Shown piece by piece: positions 35,895 through 48,659 of a stretch of DNA of 64,000 nt; the first letter of the stretch is position 1; every line of letters begins with the position of its first letter. The notes below the pieces were generated by a model, which was not told the origin of the DNA, made no database searches, and saw nothing but the letters and a program-made list of their open reading frames with translations. This DNA is from Istiophorus platypterus. Its lineage: Eukaryota; Chordata; Actinopteri; Istiophoriformes; Istiophoridae. Location of the stretch: contig CM029124.1 of NCBI GenBank assembly GCA_016859345.1, positions 20,037,980 to 20,101,979 on the forward strand, read 5' to 3'. Position numbers and translations under genes: made by a program.

Positions 35895-36330
35895 CAGTCC
35901 TTACTGAAATTATCAGCACCTGACTTTTTAGTACAGAATTTTGATACATTTAGAAATAAATGTAAATTAATGATCAAAATATTTTAATAAAATTTTAAAA
36001 TTACTGAACAAAAAGTAAATACACAAAACTGGCATAAAAGTGAAGTAATACAGACACAAAATGTACCCCAGACACAATTTTTGCTACCATTCACTAATAT
36101 TTGTTTGCAGAACTTTTGCAGAGACTGGAAGATTTGAAACGTTCCTCGTAGCTATCTAGAAGCTTTTTGCACCCATATGAAAGCATTTTTGTTGTTGCTG
36201 TTCAGTAACTTTGGACATTCTATTAAAATATTTTCATTATGCAAAAATTGTTTAATTTTTATTTATTTTTGAAGACATTCTAAATTCTTTACTTAAAATT
36301 CAGGGGTGCTAATTATTTCAACCAGGACAG
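35895..36330. mobile_element. Miniature Tc1/mariner-type element (MITE)
   Basis: Imperfect terminal inverted repeats match at 20 of 26 positions. The left end reads CAGTCCTTACTGAAATTATC and the right end, reverse-complemented, CTGTCCTGGTTGAAATAATT; both then continue AGCACC. Each outer end abuts a TA dinucleotide (35893-35894 and 36331-36332), the target duplication of this superfamily. The 436-bp interior has no transposase frame. It sits between the polr1b and nanp 3' ends and contains the candidate nanp poly(A) signals. Confidence 0.8.
36258..36267 (-). promoter_or_regulatory. nanp: Candidate nanp poly(A) signals
   Basis: Two overlapping minus-strand AATAAA hexamers (36262-36267 and 36258-36263) lie about 275 nt past the nanp stop, inside the miniature transposon at 35895-36330. 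Confidence 0.5.
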
Positions 36331-36541
36331 TAAGGACAGTACTTTTTCTCTCTACCACTGTGTAAATAATAGCTTTAACCTGAGTAACCAAAGTTTATGA
36401 AGGACTTCATGTAGTTAAAAATGACAATGTGTTATATATGTATGAAATCCCTAATAGAATGTTTAAAAAAATCACTACTGCTGAAAGACATTCCAGTTCA
36501 GATCATGGCATCTGTCTTGAAGCATCAGTCACCAGTTGTTG

Positions 36542-38126
36542 TTATTCCAGTTGTGCCAGAATATGTGGCAGATCTAAGACAGTAGGAATAGTGTAGTCTG
36601 GTTTCACCGAACCATCTGGGACAACACCTGCACCGTTGATCCAGACTGTAGCACGAACTCCAGCATTAAAGCCGCCTTGAATATCTGTGTCCAGAGAGTC
36701 TCCAACCATGACACAGTCCTGGGCCTCCACCCCCAGCATTTTGAAACACAGTGTGAAGATGGAGGGGAATGGTTTCTGCTCTGCATGTTCTCCCCCGATC
36801 ACAATGGCATCGAAGAACTCCTCACATCCGACCGCCTCCACTTTCTCTCTCTGGGTCTGAGTTTCCCCGTTGGTCAGCAGCAGCAGCTTGTATCTGCTGC
36901 GCAGCTGTTTCAGGAGGTCTCCTGTTTGAGGGGACAGACTGAGAACCTCCAGACGACTGTTTTTCCACAGGGAGTAGCACTGAGCTGCCAGAGAGGATGT
37001 GAAGTTGCTGCCCACAGTCTCCCGCAGACTCTCCTCCCAGTGACCCACTCGTACTTCATCTATGGATCTGCCAGCTGCTGGGTCAAAGCTCTCATGGAAA
37101 AGCTTCCTCTTGAACTTTTCACAAATGCTGCTGATGGTCTTGTCATCGAGGCCCAGTGTGGACTTCAAAAGTTCACTGGTCTGTAAGTCACACACAATTA
37201 AAACCTTTATATCTAATTGAGCAATCAACCACAAGAGGTGAGGTCAGCTTGGGCGTATGCAGGTACTATTAGAGAACATGTATTTTGTTGGATGTGGGGA
37301 TTTTTCAACTTGTTAATGTATGTAATTTACATTTTTGTTTAAAAATTAGGCAAACTCCTCAATGTCTGACCCTGTTAACGGAAATGCGCCCTTATTTAAA
37401 TAAACAACAAAATGAACAATGTATACCATACATCAGTTTATATGCCTATTTTCCTTACATCTCTGCTCGCTTGTTTTGTTCATATCTAAGTCGGGCAGAG
37501 CTCTGCTAGGAATTACATGAGATCATTGAACTCCATGTAGTAATGTGAATGTATGCATAAATTGTTGAGGTGCCCCCCGTCATTGATCATCATTGATTAG
37601 TTATTAATTAGTAATTAGTAACATGCTTTTCCTGATACCACGTATCAAATTGTCTGCCATGAAAGCAGATACAGAAACACCCACTGAACAGAGAGGAGGT
37701 GTAATTTCCTCCACACTGTAAGTGAAGAAACGTGTCTAAGCTATGGACTTCATGCGGAAATGTACCTCAAAACTGGAATGAAACGCAGCACATGGAGCAA
37801 ATGAGTTGAAGTTACTTTCCACCACTGACAATACGACGCCATCATAACAACAAAGACGTGCTCAGCTTGGTATCGCCATAGAAATGCTGCTGATAAGTGT
37901 TTTTGTTTTCCATTAGCACATCAGCGGTTAGCTCCCCTGTAACCGACCATCGCCTTGGCCTGACGCCACTAATACGGACGCTGCCTTCAAAATCCACCCG
38001 AGGAGCAAAGATCTACTCTGATGTTCTGGTCACCACCTTTGTTATCGCCACTCCGCCCGCCCGACCCGTGTCGACGAGCGTGTTGTCCAGGTCCAACAGC
38101 ACCGCCCTCACGGTCCTGTCGTCCAT
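36542..38126 (-). CDS. nanp: N-acylneuraminate-9-phosphatase (HAD family)
   Basis: Two exons on the minus strand: 38126-38034 (or ending at 38037) and 37180-36542, giving about 243 residues (human 248). The enzyme removes phosphate from N-acetylneuraminate 9-phosphate, a late step of cytosolic sialic-acid synthesis. All HAD motifs are present: DLDNTLVDT with nucleophile Asp12 and acid Asp14 in exon 1, LLTNGETQ (Thr134), EQKPFPSIF (Lys167), and VMVGDSLDTD (Asp192). Body similarity to human NANP is strong (TQREK, ATVWING). The intron donor is ambiguous: AAG|GTGGTG and GTG|GTGACC are both in phase 0 and differ by one valine. Exon 1 is too short to stand out as an open frame but has a good start context (GCGATGG) in GC-rich DNA. 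polr1b faces it tail-to-tail. Confidence 0.93.
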
Positions 38127-38780
38127 CGCCGGGGACCGTCCGTCACCGCTGCGTCCGCGGACCAGCACCGGGTCGTCCGGACGCCGGTCACTGCCGGGTC
38201 AAGCTGCACGTCGGGAGCTGTAGTTCTGATGAATGTAAAGCGCTTGCTAGCTCCGTCCTCTAGAGGACGCCAGTAGATAAAGAACTGCGGTTTGATTTCT
38301 TTCTTTTTTTGGAGAGAGGTTCTTAGGAGACTTAACGAGTTGTCCACACTGACTTCAGATGTTACAATTATAGTCATTCGTTAGAGTATCAGTCTTTTTT
38401 GTGTGCGTGGTGCTGAGCCTTAATAAAACTACAAATAAATTAATCAAGGATATTACATTCTTTAAATTTTTTTAAAATGATACTCAAAAGACTAACAAAG
38501 CCTCCACAAATTGTAAGGTTACTGCAGAATCACATAGAACATTTATTTATTTTTTTTTATTATATAGTTTCTATTTAAAAGTACATTAAAATGATGTAAA
38601 ATAGATAAATAAATAAATAAATACACATAGAGAACTAAAGAAGTTTCTAGCGGGTATTGAATACTATGCATATTTGAAATTCATGTAAAACAATATGTAT
38701 TATGTAATTGTTATTAATTTGTTTTAATGTGTAAAAAAAGGTTAAATGTTATTTCTAGATATTTATCAATTAAACCGCGA

Positions 38781-39017
38781 TGTTTAATGTAAATGTAAAT
38801 CTAAATGTTAGATCTCAAAAATTTAAATCTAAATTTATGTTAAAATTCATATCTAAATCTAAAAGGTAAATGTTAAATCTAAAGATTAAATATTAATCTA
38901 TCAAACTTTAAATCTAATTATTTAATCTAAATCTAAATATTAAATCTTAATCTAAATGTTAAATCAAAATATAAATCTAAATTTTAGATATTAAATCTAA
39001 ATCTAAATGTAAAATTT
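38781..39017 (+). repeat. AT-rich minisatellite (TAAATCTAAATGT-like units)
   Basis: Degenerate tandem units built from TAAATCTAAA and AATGTTAAA blocks run for about 235 bp, with spacing that slips between 6 and 13 nt. The same motif in reverse complement occurs at 42521-42580. Confidence 0.8.
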
Positions 39018-42000
39018 CATATCAGGCTAAGGTTGTGTGATCTGCTTTAAGGGCTTTCTGTGGCTATGATTCAGTTTCTGAGTCGGTGGATCATCACAGC
39101 TTCTCATGTGCTCCTCAGGCTGCAGGTACTTTTTCTAAACCCAAAGAAGAATGGCACTTGTTTTTCACAAGCTTGAGCAAGAATTGTTGCTGGTTATTGC
39201 AGAACCACAGGAGGAACTGCATTAAAATGCCCACAACCAGAGGGGATATACAGCTCTAATGAACTAGAGGAAATGGAGCCAGGGCAAAGTCTGCTTGAAG
39301 CTCAGGGTTACTGGGTCATTACAGCTACTCATACACTAACTATGACCTGGATAACTGGGAATCTTCACAAACAAATGGCACAATGGAATTTGTCTGTTCT
39401 CCCCATGTCTACCTGACTTTACTCCAGTTTCCTCTCTTAAGCAGGCTACGATAAAATCAAGTAAATAAAAAATTGTAATAAAATAAATATTCACTAAAAT
39501 TAAGCTGAAAAGTTTTTTTACTTATGACTCACAAGTATATTTTTTAAGATGGGTCAGTGCGAATAGTCTAAATGATTCACTTTAAACAGTCTATTAAGTT
39601 TGGAATAAATTTCTTTTTTTTCAGAGATTATTAATGGCACACATTCATTACACATTCACAGGATACATCTTCAGGAAAAACATTTGCCATGAAATAAGAG
39701 CATAGCATTGCTGTAACTTATTGTGTGTTCACAAAAACGACATTTTGATATGATACGTTGCCTTGGTAGAAAGTCCTGTTTCATGCACCCTCCTCTCCCC
39801 TACTTTGCTGTTGGTGTTAAGCTGTTGTTAATTAAACACTTCCTGTAGGCGTTTTACATTGAAATCTGTTTGGGATTACTGTTGGAAGGCTTTTATTTGA
39901 TAAAAAAAAAACTCACTTTCTAAAATAGCAGCAGCCGCAGTTGTCAGGTCAATGTAGTGAAATAAAAAGTAGAATATTTTCCCTCTAAACTATTAGAGGT
40001 AAAGGTACTACAAAGTTTAACCAAATTAAAAAAGATACTTTAAAATAATTAAAAACTTTGCAAGAGTTCTTTGTGAATCTACTGATGTTAGTCTGGGGTG
40101 AAGCTTTCTATTTACCACTCATTGACTTAGTTATCGATGTCCAAAACAGTATATAAATGCTATATGTTTCCCATGCTAATGAAGAGTGTTTGCTCTTATG
40201 ATTGCCATTTTATCCTAAAGATGAAGCTATTTGTTGAAATATACATTTAATGCACAACCATTAGCCAATGGGAATGTCCCTAGCAATTTCTTGAAATGAT
40301 GAAAAAGTTCAGAATCTCACACTCGGTCAATTTGAATCATACTGTATATCCATTTGTAAGAAATGCCTCTTTAGTACCTCTCCCCTCAAACTTACACTTG
40401 GCTTGGCTCTTATGAAATATGGTTTGGAGGGTGTTATGAATGTCACAGGGTATGTATGGAACTTTACGAAAACAACATTTTGGACATGTTGCATTTTTTT
40501 TATTGATTGGTTTGGCTTAAGTTTTCATTTGACATTTCTGACCCATAAAAGACAGCACAGTGCTTTTATTCTGCTGGTGCTAACAGTGATACCATGACCG
40601 ATCTCCTTAGAGCACACTGCATAAGATAGCCTGATGAAATGAAAATATACCTTTATTAACTTAAGTCATTAAATCAAATTCAGAACCAATCAAAGGTGAA
40701 AGTTTTGATGGTTTTGGTGAAGGAACAAAGTGTGTTAAGTGTGTAAGAGATGACAGATAAACTATAATCTAATTCTCTGTGTGAACTGAAGTTGATATTA
40801 ATGTGAATTTCCTTTTTAGTGAACCTTTCTGCAATACTGAGATTTTATTTTATTAAATAATTAGTTTTTTCTCTTGTACCACTTTTCATTTGGCAAACAA
40901 TATTACTGGTCAATGGATGTGGGGTAGCTGTCTCATTAATAACTGAACACTGTGCAATAATTTACTGGACATGTTCAGCTGACTTTTTGCTCTTGGATCC
41001 AGCAAGTGAGAAATATTAGAGCTTAGTGTCAGTAAAGCAAATATTATAATTGCTTGAAAGCACCCAAAGTAAAAACAGCAGAGTTGTTCTATCTTATATA
41101 TTATTAATTTTGGATGTGTATGTTTTTTGGGCCCGAAAAATATTGAACAGTGAAGATTAATAGCAGTTGAAAATGATTGTTCAGCAAATGAAGGCATGAA
41201 TTTGTAATTCACTGGGATCTCGTGTTTACTTGTGCTTTATTATACAAATAAAACTAGATACAACATGAGATTCACCTTAGAGAACTCACTGCCAAGGGCT
41301 GATTCACATACCAGGTCGTTTAAATGCCAAGTAACAGCACAGAGGGTCAGTGAATATTATCACCACATTCCCCTGATCTAGAAATGTAAGAGGATATGTT
41401 CACAATTCCTGGTAAAGTAAAATAAAAAAATCGGTGATATGTCAGATTAATAAAAACTTTTTTGACCAAATTGCCATTTCTTAGGATTGCAACTATACAT
41501 ATCCTCAAGACAGCTGACGATATAGACAGTTTATTGCACTAAGTGTACACTGTCATACATGCATAATTGTGATTACCTTTAGTTCTTTAAGACACATCAT
41601 GATGCAGCCTTTCAAAAGATTTAAAGTGGCAGTCTTAAAGGATTTCATTTAAACAAATGTCAAGTTACTATCGCTCAATGAGGAAACACAATGGTGATTG
41701 AGCCTCTGGTCCACTGATGAAAATATTGTAATATTTATATATTTTCAGGATTATAAACTGGGTTTCTGTGGTAACATTTCAGTAAAAATGCTGTATTAAG
41801 TTACAGCTAATGAAAACTGAAGATTCTACACTGCTGCACCTCCACATTAAAAGCATTCAACCTGTGAAAGACAAGCTGGCTTTTATTATGAAGTCAAAGG
41901 ATATGCAATGTGTTTGAGCTAAGCAGTTGCTGCTATTCATCAGAAATGCATCTAAAAACAAGACAATGGTCATATTCAGCATTTCTGGACACAGATCAGT

Positions 42001-42520
42001 TTGAAACATAACAGGAGTAATGGAGAAAGAAGAGCAGCCACAGGGATGAGGAGATGCTGGCGACAGGCAGCTCACCCCCAGCATTCACCGTGCCCTGCTG
42101 TTCACAGACTAATGTTGTGTGCAGCATAAAATCAGATCACAGCAGCTCACAGAATGATCAAAAAAGGCCAATTATTGCCTGACTTCTTAAATAAAACAAT
42201 AATAGTTTGCTTTGCTGCTTGTAGTACTGACTCACATTTGCTGTTACCACCAGAAACTACAAGTGTTGGCAAATCAACCAGGAAATTTTTGAGAGTGCCA
42301 GTCGAAGAAGTTAAAATCTAAACTACTTAATTTGCCTTTATTAGTGTGGATGGTACCGGTGCCCCTGCCATAACTGACTTTTAAATCTCTCCTGATTGGA
42401 GAGTTTGTGTTCATGTTTGTGTTCTTTCACCTCGTTTAACCTCCTGATCCACGGTCAGTGGTGTGTTCTGTGCACACAGAGGCTGTTGCAAGGGGCCTGG
42501 GCCAGAGCAATGGCAAAAGA

Positions 42521-42580
42521 GATTTAAATTTAATATTTAGATTCAACATTTAACATTTAGATTTAGATTTAATATTTAAA
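42521..42580 (-). repeat. Inverted short copy of the AT-rich minisatellite
   Basis: Plus-strand TTTAGATTTAGATTTAAT and AACATTTAACATTTAG units are the reverse complement of the 38781-39017 array. About 3.5 kb separates the two. Confidence 0.7.
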
Positions 42581-44177
42581 CAGACTGAACTGTGGCTGCA
42601 ACCTGTTTATATTATCCACCAAAATTATTTTTAGAAAGGTAGCGATAATCAAAATGAGCATGAAACAATCAGTGTCATCACTTGTCTAATTAAATGTTCT
42701 ACGTGACTCTTTACCATGGATATTGCCAATTTAAACACATATTCCGTGACACACACTCTTTCAAAATCAAAACATACCTCAATTCTTATGCAATTCTTTC
42801 TTTGACTCGCTCTCTCCCCTGGCAAACGGCCAGTGGTTCACACGCAACAGTGTGCAGACCTGCTGCACTACTGTACCAAACCCAGTCAGACATCCCAGCA
42901 ATCCTCTCACATTACCTGAGAGGAAACTGATTCCAGATCAGGTGCTTGAGTCTTCAACAGAAGCCCAACCTAACAATCCCTATTACCTTGGGCAAAAAAA
43001 AATAAAATTAAAAGATAAACTATGAATCAAGAAAAAGTGTGAGAGGCCTAACCTGCTATTATCTGTCAGAACAAACAACACCTGCAGCTTGCATGCAAAG
43101 GAGGAATATGCTTGTTTAAAAGAGAGACATGCAGCAGATGAACTCAAAACCCTTTTTAAAATCACCCTTATCCTTGAAAAGGGAAGAGAAACATAAACAT
43201 TGGATATGTGAAGAGAAAACTTACAAGTGCTAAGATGGAATTTCCCTTCTGAAGTGAATGAAGAGAAAAAAAAAGAGGCAAATGACTTCCCTAACAGTCC
43301 ATGTCTGACTCTTCCAAGAAAGTGCAGGCATCTGAAGGACAGGGGAGGCCTGGTGTCTTTGTCTGCACGACACCGTTCCTCTTTTATCTTTGTGGGTGGC
43401 CAAGGCTGCTCATAGTCGCACGCTATCTCTGGGCACGAAAACCCCGCAAAGGCAAATTATTAAGGCTGTTGTTTCAACAAACACCTTGCAGCCTCTCTAT
43501 AGCAGGAAGACAACACTTTTGATCTGCCTCCATTTTTCCATTAGTTAAAACACTACCATCACCTATTATGTTCTCATTACCCTCCCTCGGTTCTTGATAG
43601 CTGGGGTGTTCATCTGAGGCAGCTGTGTGTCTGATCTATGGGCGCCTCTGTGGGTGTGTATATGTGATTGTGAGGATACAGGGAGTAGATCTGCTTGTCT
43701 TTCATGACTAATTTTGGTTCAGGCCTGGAAGAGATATGTGTAAGCCCAAGGGACAGGTGAGTCTTTAGGCCGTCGGAGGAAGGAGCTTATTACTCGGGAT
43801 TCAGAGGATTGGGCTGCTCCTGGGTTTTACTTAATGGCAGGTAAGCTGAGAAAAAGGAGCCCACACTTCTATTGGCAAGTTGTGAACTGTACGTGACACC
43901 AGAAGTGAGCAGGTCACTTGCAAATCAAGATATGAGAATTCTCACACACAGATATTGCTCATCCGTGCCATTCTTGACTGAGTGACACTAAATTCTTTAT
44001 CTTCAATCATTAAGCTGCTCTAAAATATTGAAAATTTTTCAGCTCTGAAAGATATGGATCAAATATGCCTACGATGCTGCTGGGATAGAAAGGGCAACGA
44101 TAACTGGAACTTAGCTGTCCTTCCTTTGTCAAGGTGCTCCCATCAAGTCTCGCTACTGATACAAAGACAAACTCGGG

Positions 44178-44228
44178 CCACACACACACACCCACACACA
44201 CTTATATACACACACAACCACACACACA
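44178..44228 (+). repeat. CA microsatellite
   Basis: Interrupted CA dinucleotide run of about 50 bp. Confidence 0.85.
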
Positions 44229-46570
44229 TAGATGTGAGATTTTATCGAAGCCAGGGGAATGTATGAACTACAGTCTAAGTAGAGAAACACTGGTGCGCCT
44301 AATGGCACTTGTCATGGTAACAAGGGGAGTCTGGCAACCTGCACGTACACACAAACAAAAACAAGAAGATCTGGGGCAGGATGGTGCCTCTCTAGGCAGT
44401 TATGCTATGCTCTCTATGATCAGGGAGTGATATGCTCTTCTGCAAAGCTTACATAAATTTTGTATTAGGGGCCCTCAGCAATCTTGGTGTCATTATCATA
44501 TCATACATATTTTGCATTTAGTTCTGTAATTTTCTCTTACTGGTGGCTTCAAAACAGTCTTTTCCCAGGAGGCCTTTGTGGATGAGTATTGCACAAGATC
44601 TAATGTGTGGGTACACTGAGTTTTCTTGCTCATGGAAAGACTGGACCTGCCATAGTTATCTGGCAGGCTGCCAGCACTGATACACCTGAGTTTTTCTGAC
44701 CAGCCACTGAACTGGTGCAGCAGCAGAGAGGGAGACAACGTAAGTGTGGTCACTGGAGAAAAGCCCTTCTTATTTTTTTTGTCTTTTTTTACTATCAGTG
44801 GTATAGCCCTGACAACCTGTACCCTGGAAGATAATCCTGTCCCAATCCCATCTTGGCTGGAGTGCAGCTAAATTAGTATCCACAGGAGACTGTGTGTGTT
44901 GAATGTGTGTGTGTGTGTGTGTCCCCTCAAAATTTTGGAGTTAAGTCTTGGTTTTTCGCTAAGATGACGTGAGCGTTAGAGTTAGTGTGGCATCTGTCTC
45001 CTTTTCACATGTTGAGTATGTGAATATCATTGCAAATTATCCTGTGCAGGAAAAAAATCGCCACAACAAGTGGAACCTGGTGCTGGAGCTGAATGGCCAT
45101 ACAGCATTATGTTGTTAAGGTCCTGTATGTACCAATTATGGTTAAAGTTAAATTAAGTTTCTAGGTAATGCATGTAGGTGAATACAAGTGTGTTTGTGTG
45201 CGTGCGCGTTTGTTCCCATGGGACCAGATTTAGAATTAAACATTGTTTTAAAGGTGTTTGCATCTGAAGATTGCTCCCATATGGCATGTACTGTACACGT
45301 GTGCAATGAGATATGAAGACATGAGAAGGGCTACTCCGGTGATTTAGTATTGCACTATTGACAGACTTGGAGGACTTGGAGGAGACTGATTTAAAGGAGC
45401 ATGGTCACAGGGATCTTGTTGGCTGAGTTTTTAAGTTGCATGCAGTATAACTGCAATGTCGCTGGTCCAATCCAGGCCAAGGACCTTTCTTTGTCTTTTC
45501 AAAATAAGTGCAGCACAGGCTAAGAAATCCTCATGTTTAGTGTCTAGTATGGGTGAAACTCCAAAAACACTAAAGTACCTAAGACTGGATAATAATATGA
45601 CAGTTAAATAATAAAAAAAACCAAAAAAACAAGGAGGACTTTCAAAACTAAGTATCAAATATGCCATGTAACAAGACAGAAGATGAATCTCTGGATGTGG
45701 TAGAACAGATTTGTAGGGAAGCTTTCTCGGTTTTAGAAAGAGATCATGAGGTTTAGATTATTTGTTTTAGTTATTAAGAAAAATAAAGAATAAAAAATAA
45801 AGCGACATTAACATTTTTTCTCTTGTTAGTTAATTTTCCACATTTCACTATAGCCTCAATGGGCTAGTTTTATAAAGTGAAAGGGATGGAACTCCTGTTT
45901 TATTTGATTTTACTATCCCGATTTTTAAAAGTGACCGATTTCTGAGGAATCATGCTTCTCCTGCTACACTTGGAAGAAAAAAATGCTCACTCCCGAGCTG
46001 GACATATTAACTGACACTCCTGGATGATCAATACCTTAATTGTGACTTCTTTTTCAGAGGGAAATAAATCACATAAATGAGTCAGGATGTTAAAATGCAC
46101 TGGCAAAATCCTGTGTAATTGTGACTTTAAGTAATATATGACTCTAATTTCTGTCAAAGACCAACAAGTCAAAACAACTAGAACAATTGTCTGGCACTGC
46201 TCTGTTGGCATGTAATGTCATATTGTTACAAAAGAGAGACACAAGTGTGGTCTGACAGAAATGCCTGTTAAATCTATGGTAAATTACTGTTTAAAATACT
46301 GTATTAGTCACAATGATTTTACTTTTATAGTTAGAAATCTAAGCACATCTGTCAATGCTCCATCTGGCTATAAGGGCAGTATGAATGTAACTTTATATTG
46401 GTTGGTGAGACTTTCTGGATTTGGTTTGAGATAATGAAGTGGTCACACTCAGTAGCTCATAAAGAAACTAGGAGAGTCAGCAGTACACCACAGATTGAGC
46501 GAAGATAACTTTCTTTTTGAGCTGACTCATCTGCAGGTAAGAGTAGTCTGGAGTAAATTGAAATGAATGC

Positions 46571-46574
46571 GTGT

Positions 46575-46653
<79 letters not shown>
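46571..46653 (+). repeat. GT microsatellite
   Basis: Nearly pure GT dinucleotide run of about 83 bp with one TT and one GC interruption. Confidence 0.92.
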
Positions 46654-46654
<1 letters not shown>

Positions 46655-47374
46655 TGGGGCTCTGCTAAGCCAGAGGAGCTAAACTACAGATTCTACATCA
46701 CGTCACTGTATCCCAAAGGTGCAATTTTCAGGCTGACTGGACAAGCACGAGATAGGACAGGCTGAGACAGGTGACTGGAGAAGGTGTATCAGAGGCTTTG
46801 ATGCTTCTCTTTGACACACGCAAGGCAAAACCACAACACAAACACAACTTTCTGTTACCATGTTGGTTATACTGTAGACTGTTAAAAGCAATGTAATCTC
46901 TTATCAAAACATATAAAATGTCAGGCCTTTGTGATCCTACATGGCTGTGTTTATTCCAATAGCCAAAGGTTCACTTAACGGAAGGGTCTTGGGTCCTGCT
47001 TTCGTGGTTTTGATCAACACGAATGATGGCTCAATCTGTGATAATGCGGTAAAATACCTATGTTGTTGTAACACAGATTGGCCTGAAGCTGAAAGAATAG
47101 GGGAAATCACGAAATCCAGGAACACAATCAGCTTTGTGGCCAACAAGCCTTCATCTGAATTTTGCAAATGATCTGCAACTCTTGTTTCCCTGTGTGATTT
47201 TGAAACGTTTGCCGTGGAAAAACCCTGGAGGGACATTTAGAAAGTTGAGATGTTTCAATCAAGTTATAGCATCAGGTGTCAGATGATTACCCATACAAGG
47301 TTGTAATCTCAGAGTGCAGCTCTCCTTTCAAGTTGTGTTGTCTGAAAGTAGAATCTATAGATCACGCTTTAAAT

Positions 47375-47460
47375 CGGTGGTTCACAACCTGAGGGTCGGG
47401 ACCCCAAGAGGAGTCGCAAGAGAAATGTGAGGGGGGCATGATGATTCATTGGAGAGGATA
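47375..47460 (+). mobile_element. hAT-type terminal fragment
   Basis: The segment opens CGGTGGTTCACAACCTGAGG, then GTCGGGACCCC and AGTCGC. This closely follows the terminal inverted repeat of many vertebrate hAT elements (CAGTGGTTCTCAACCTGGGG, GTCGGGACCCC). No matching right end or 8-bp duplication was found, so its extent is unknown. Confidence 0.6.
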
Positions 47461-47921
47461 TAAATTAGGCTATATTAAGATATAAAATATGTTCTGGCAC
47501 AAAACTTACTTTATTTTTTTCTTGCTTTTTAAAGTTATTGATAATATTGTGTTTAATACTGGGGAGTCTAACACCTTAAATCCCGTGAACAGTTTGTAAT
47601 GCCTCATTTTATACATTATTCCCTTGTAATTTCTTAGAATTTTTCTGGGAAGATTTCCTTAACTTCATTTTAATTAGAGGGGAATTTAAGACCATGTTCT
47701 TATTCCATGTTTTTTTTTAGTTAGTTTAATTAGATGTATTTAGTTTAAAACATAGGTTTAGACTTGGGTGTAGACAGTAGGGACATGTCCCTACTATTAT
47801 CAAGGTGTTGCTCAAATGTCCCCACCAATATTTACCCATATCTAACCATCAAGCCATTTTAACTCCCACAGAGTTAAACGTCTGCTCGAGCTCTGACACT
47901 CGAATCTAGCTAAGCTATTAA

Positions 47922-48310
47922 AGGAATAGTTAAACTTTTTAGATAATCCCCCTACTAATTTTCTTGCCAACAGTAAAGAGACAGCACTTCATGTCTTTGT
48001 GCTTAATATGAAGCTATTGTGAGCAGCCCATTAGCTCAGCATAAGACTGGACAGAGGGGGAATCGCTAGCCTGGCCCTGTCTGACATTAACACCCCTGAA
48101 ACTTAATAATTAAATTGCTGTGTCTGTTTGTTCAGTCCATACAAGGAAAGTTTAAAACAACAATTTGTGGGTTTCCAGGTCTTATATCATTTCTTGGCCA
48201 TGCATAGTAAGTCTGACAAAAAAAACCCCATAACATTGCTTTATTCGGACCAGTCTTTATTCTAAGCTAAACTAAGCTGACTGCCTGATGGCTGTAGCTG
48301 CCTAATCACC
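47922..48310 (+). repeat. Teleost interspersed repeat
   Basis: Order and wording of blocks match a repeat common in percomorph genomes: 'ggaatagttaaac', 'aatatgaagctattgtgagc', 'ttagctcagcataagactgg', 'gctagcctggccctgtctga', 'tttgttcagtccatacaagg', 'tttcttggccatgc'. The copy is diverged; I do not assign it to a class. Confidence 0.65.
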
Positions 48311-48659
48311 ATACAAATGTAATATGGTGTGATATCCATCATCTCATCAAAAAAATCATATATTTCCTTTAATTGTAATTAATCAAGACATTTGAATTTA
48401 ACCAGTTGAAAAAATGTCTCTGTTTCACTTACTTACTCACTAGTTCTATATTGTATGGTTCAATCAGAATTTTTTGGGAAATCATGAAGAAAAAAGTGAA
48501 TAGAATAAAGAGTAGTCAGTATAACTAAAATGTTAGGAAATTACAAGTCCTGTCCATTTAATACAATTCTATTTGTTGTTGGCTAAAGCCTGAGAAGAAT
48601 GAAGCCAATTAATCTGAAAACTGATTTAACTGATATGACTAATTAAACTATAATCAACC

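Larger units (their letters stand above)
38260..43250. other. Region upstream of nanp, no gene recognised
   Basis: AT-rich DNA. It holds a short AAAT repeat (38604-38624), an AT-rich minisatellite (38781-39017) and an inverted-orientation relative of it at 42521-42580. Nothing else with recognisable structure was seen between 39,020 and 42,520. Confidence 0.55.
43251..47370. other. Intergenic region with microsatellites and a GC-richer island
   Basis: No coding exon recognised. The stretch at 43,270-43,870 is less AT-rich and more complex than its flanks and may be a conserved non-coding element. CA (44178-44228) and GT (46571-46653) microsatellites are present. Confidence 0.5.
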
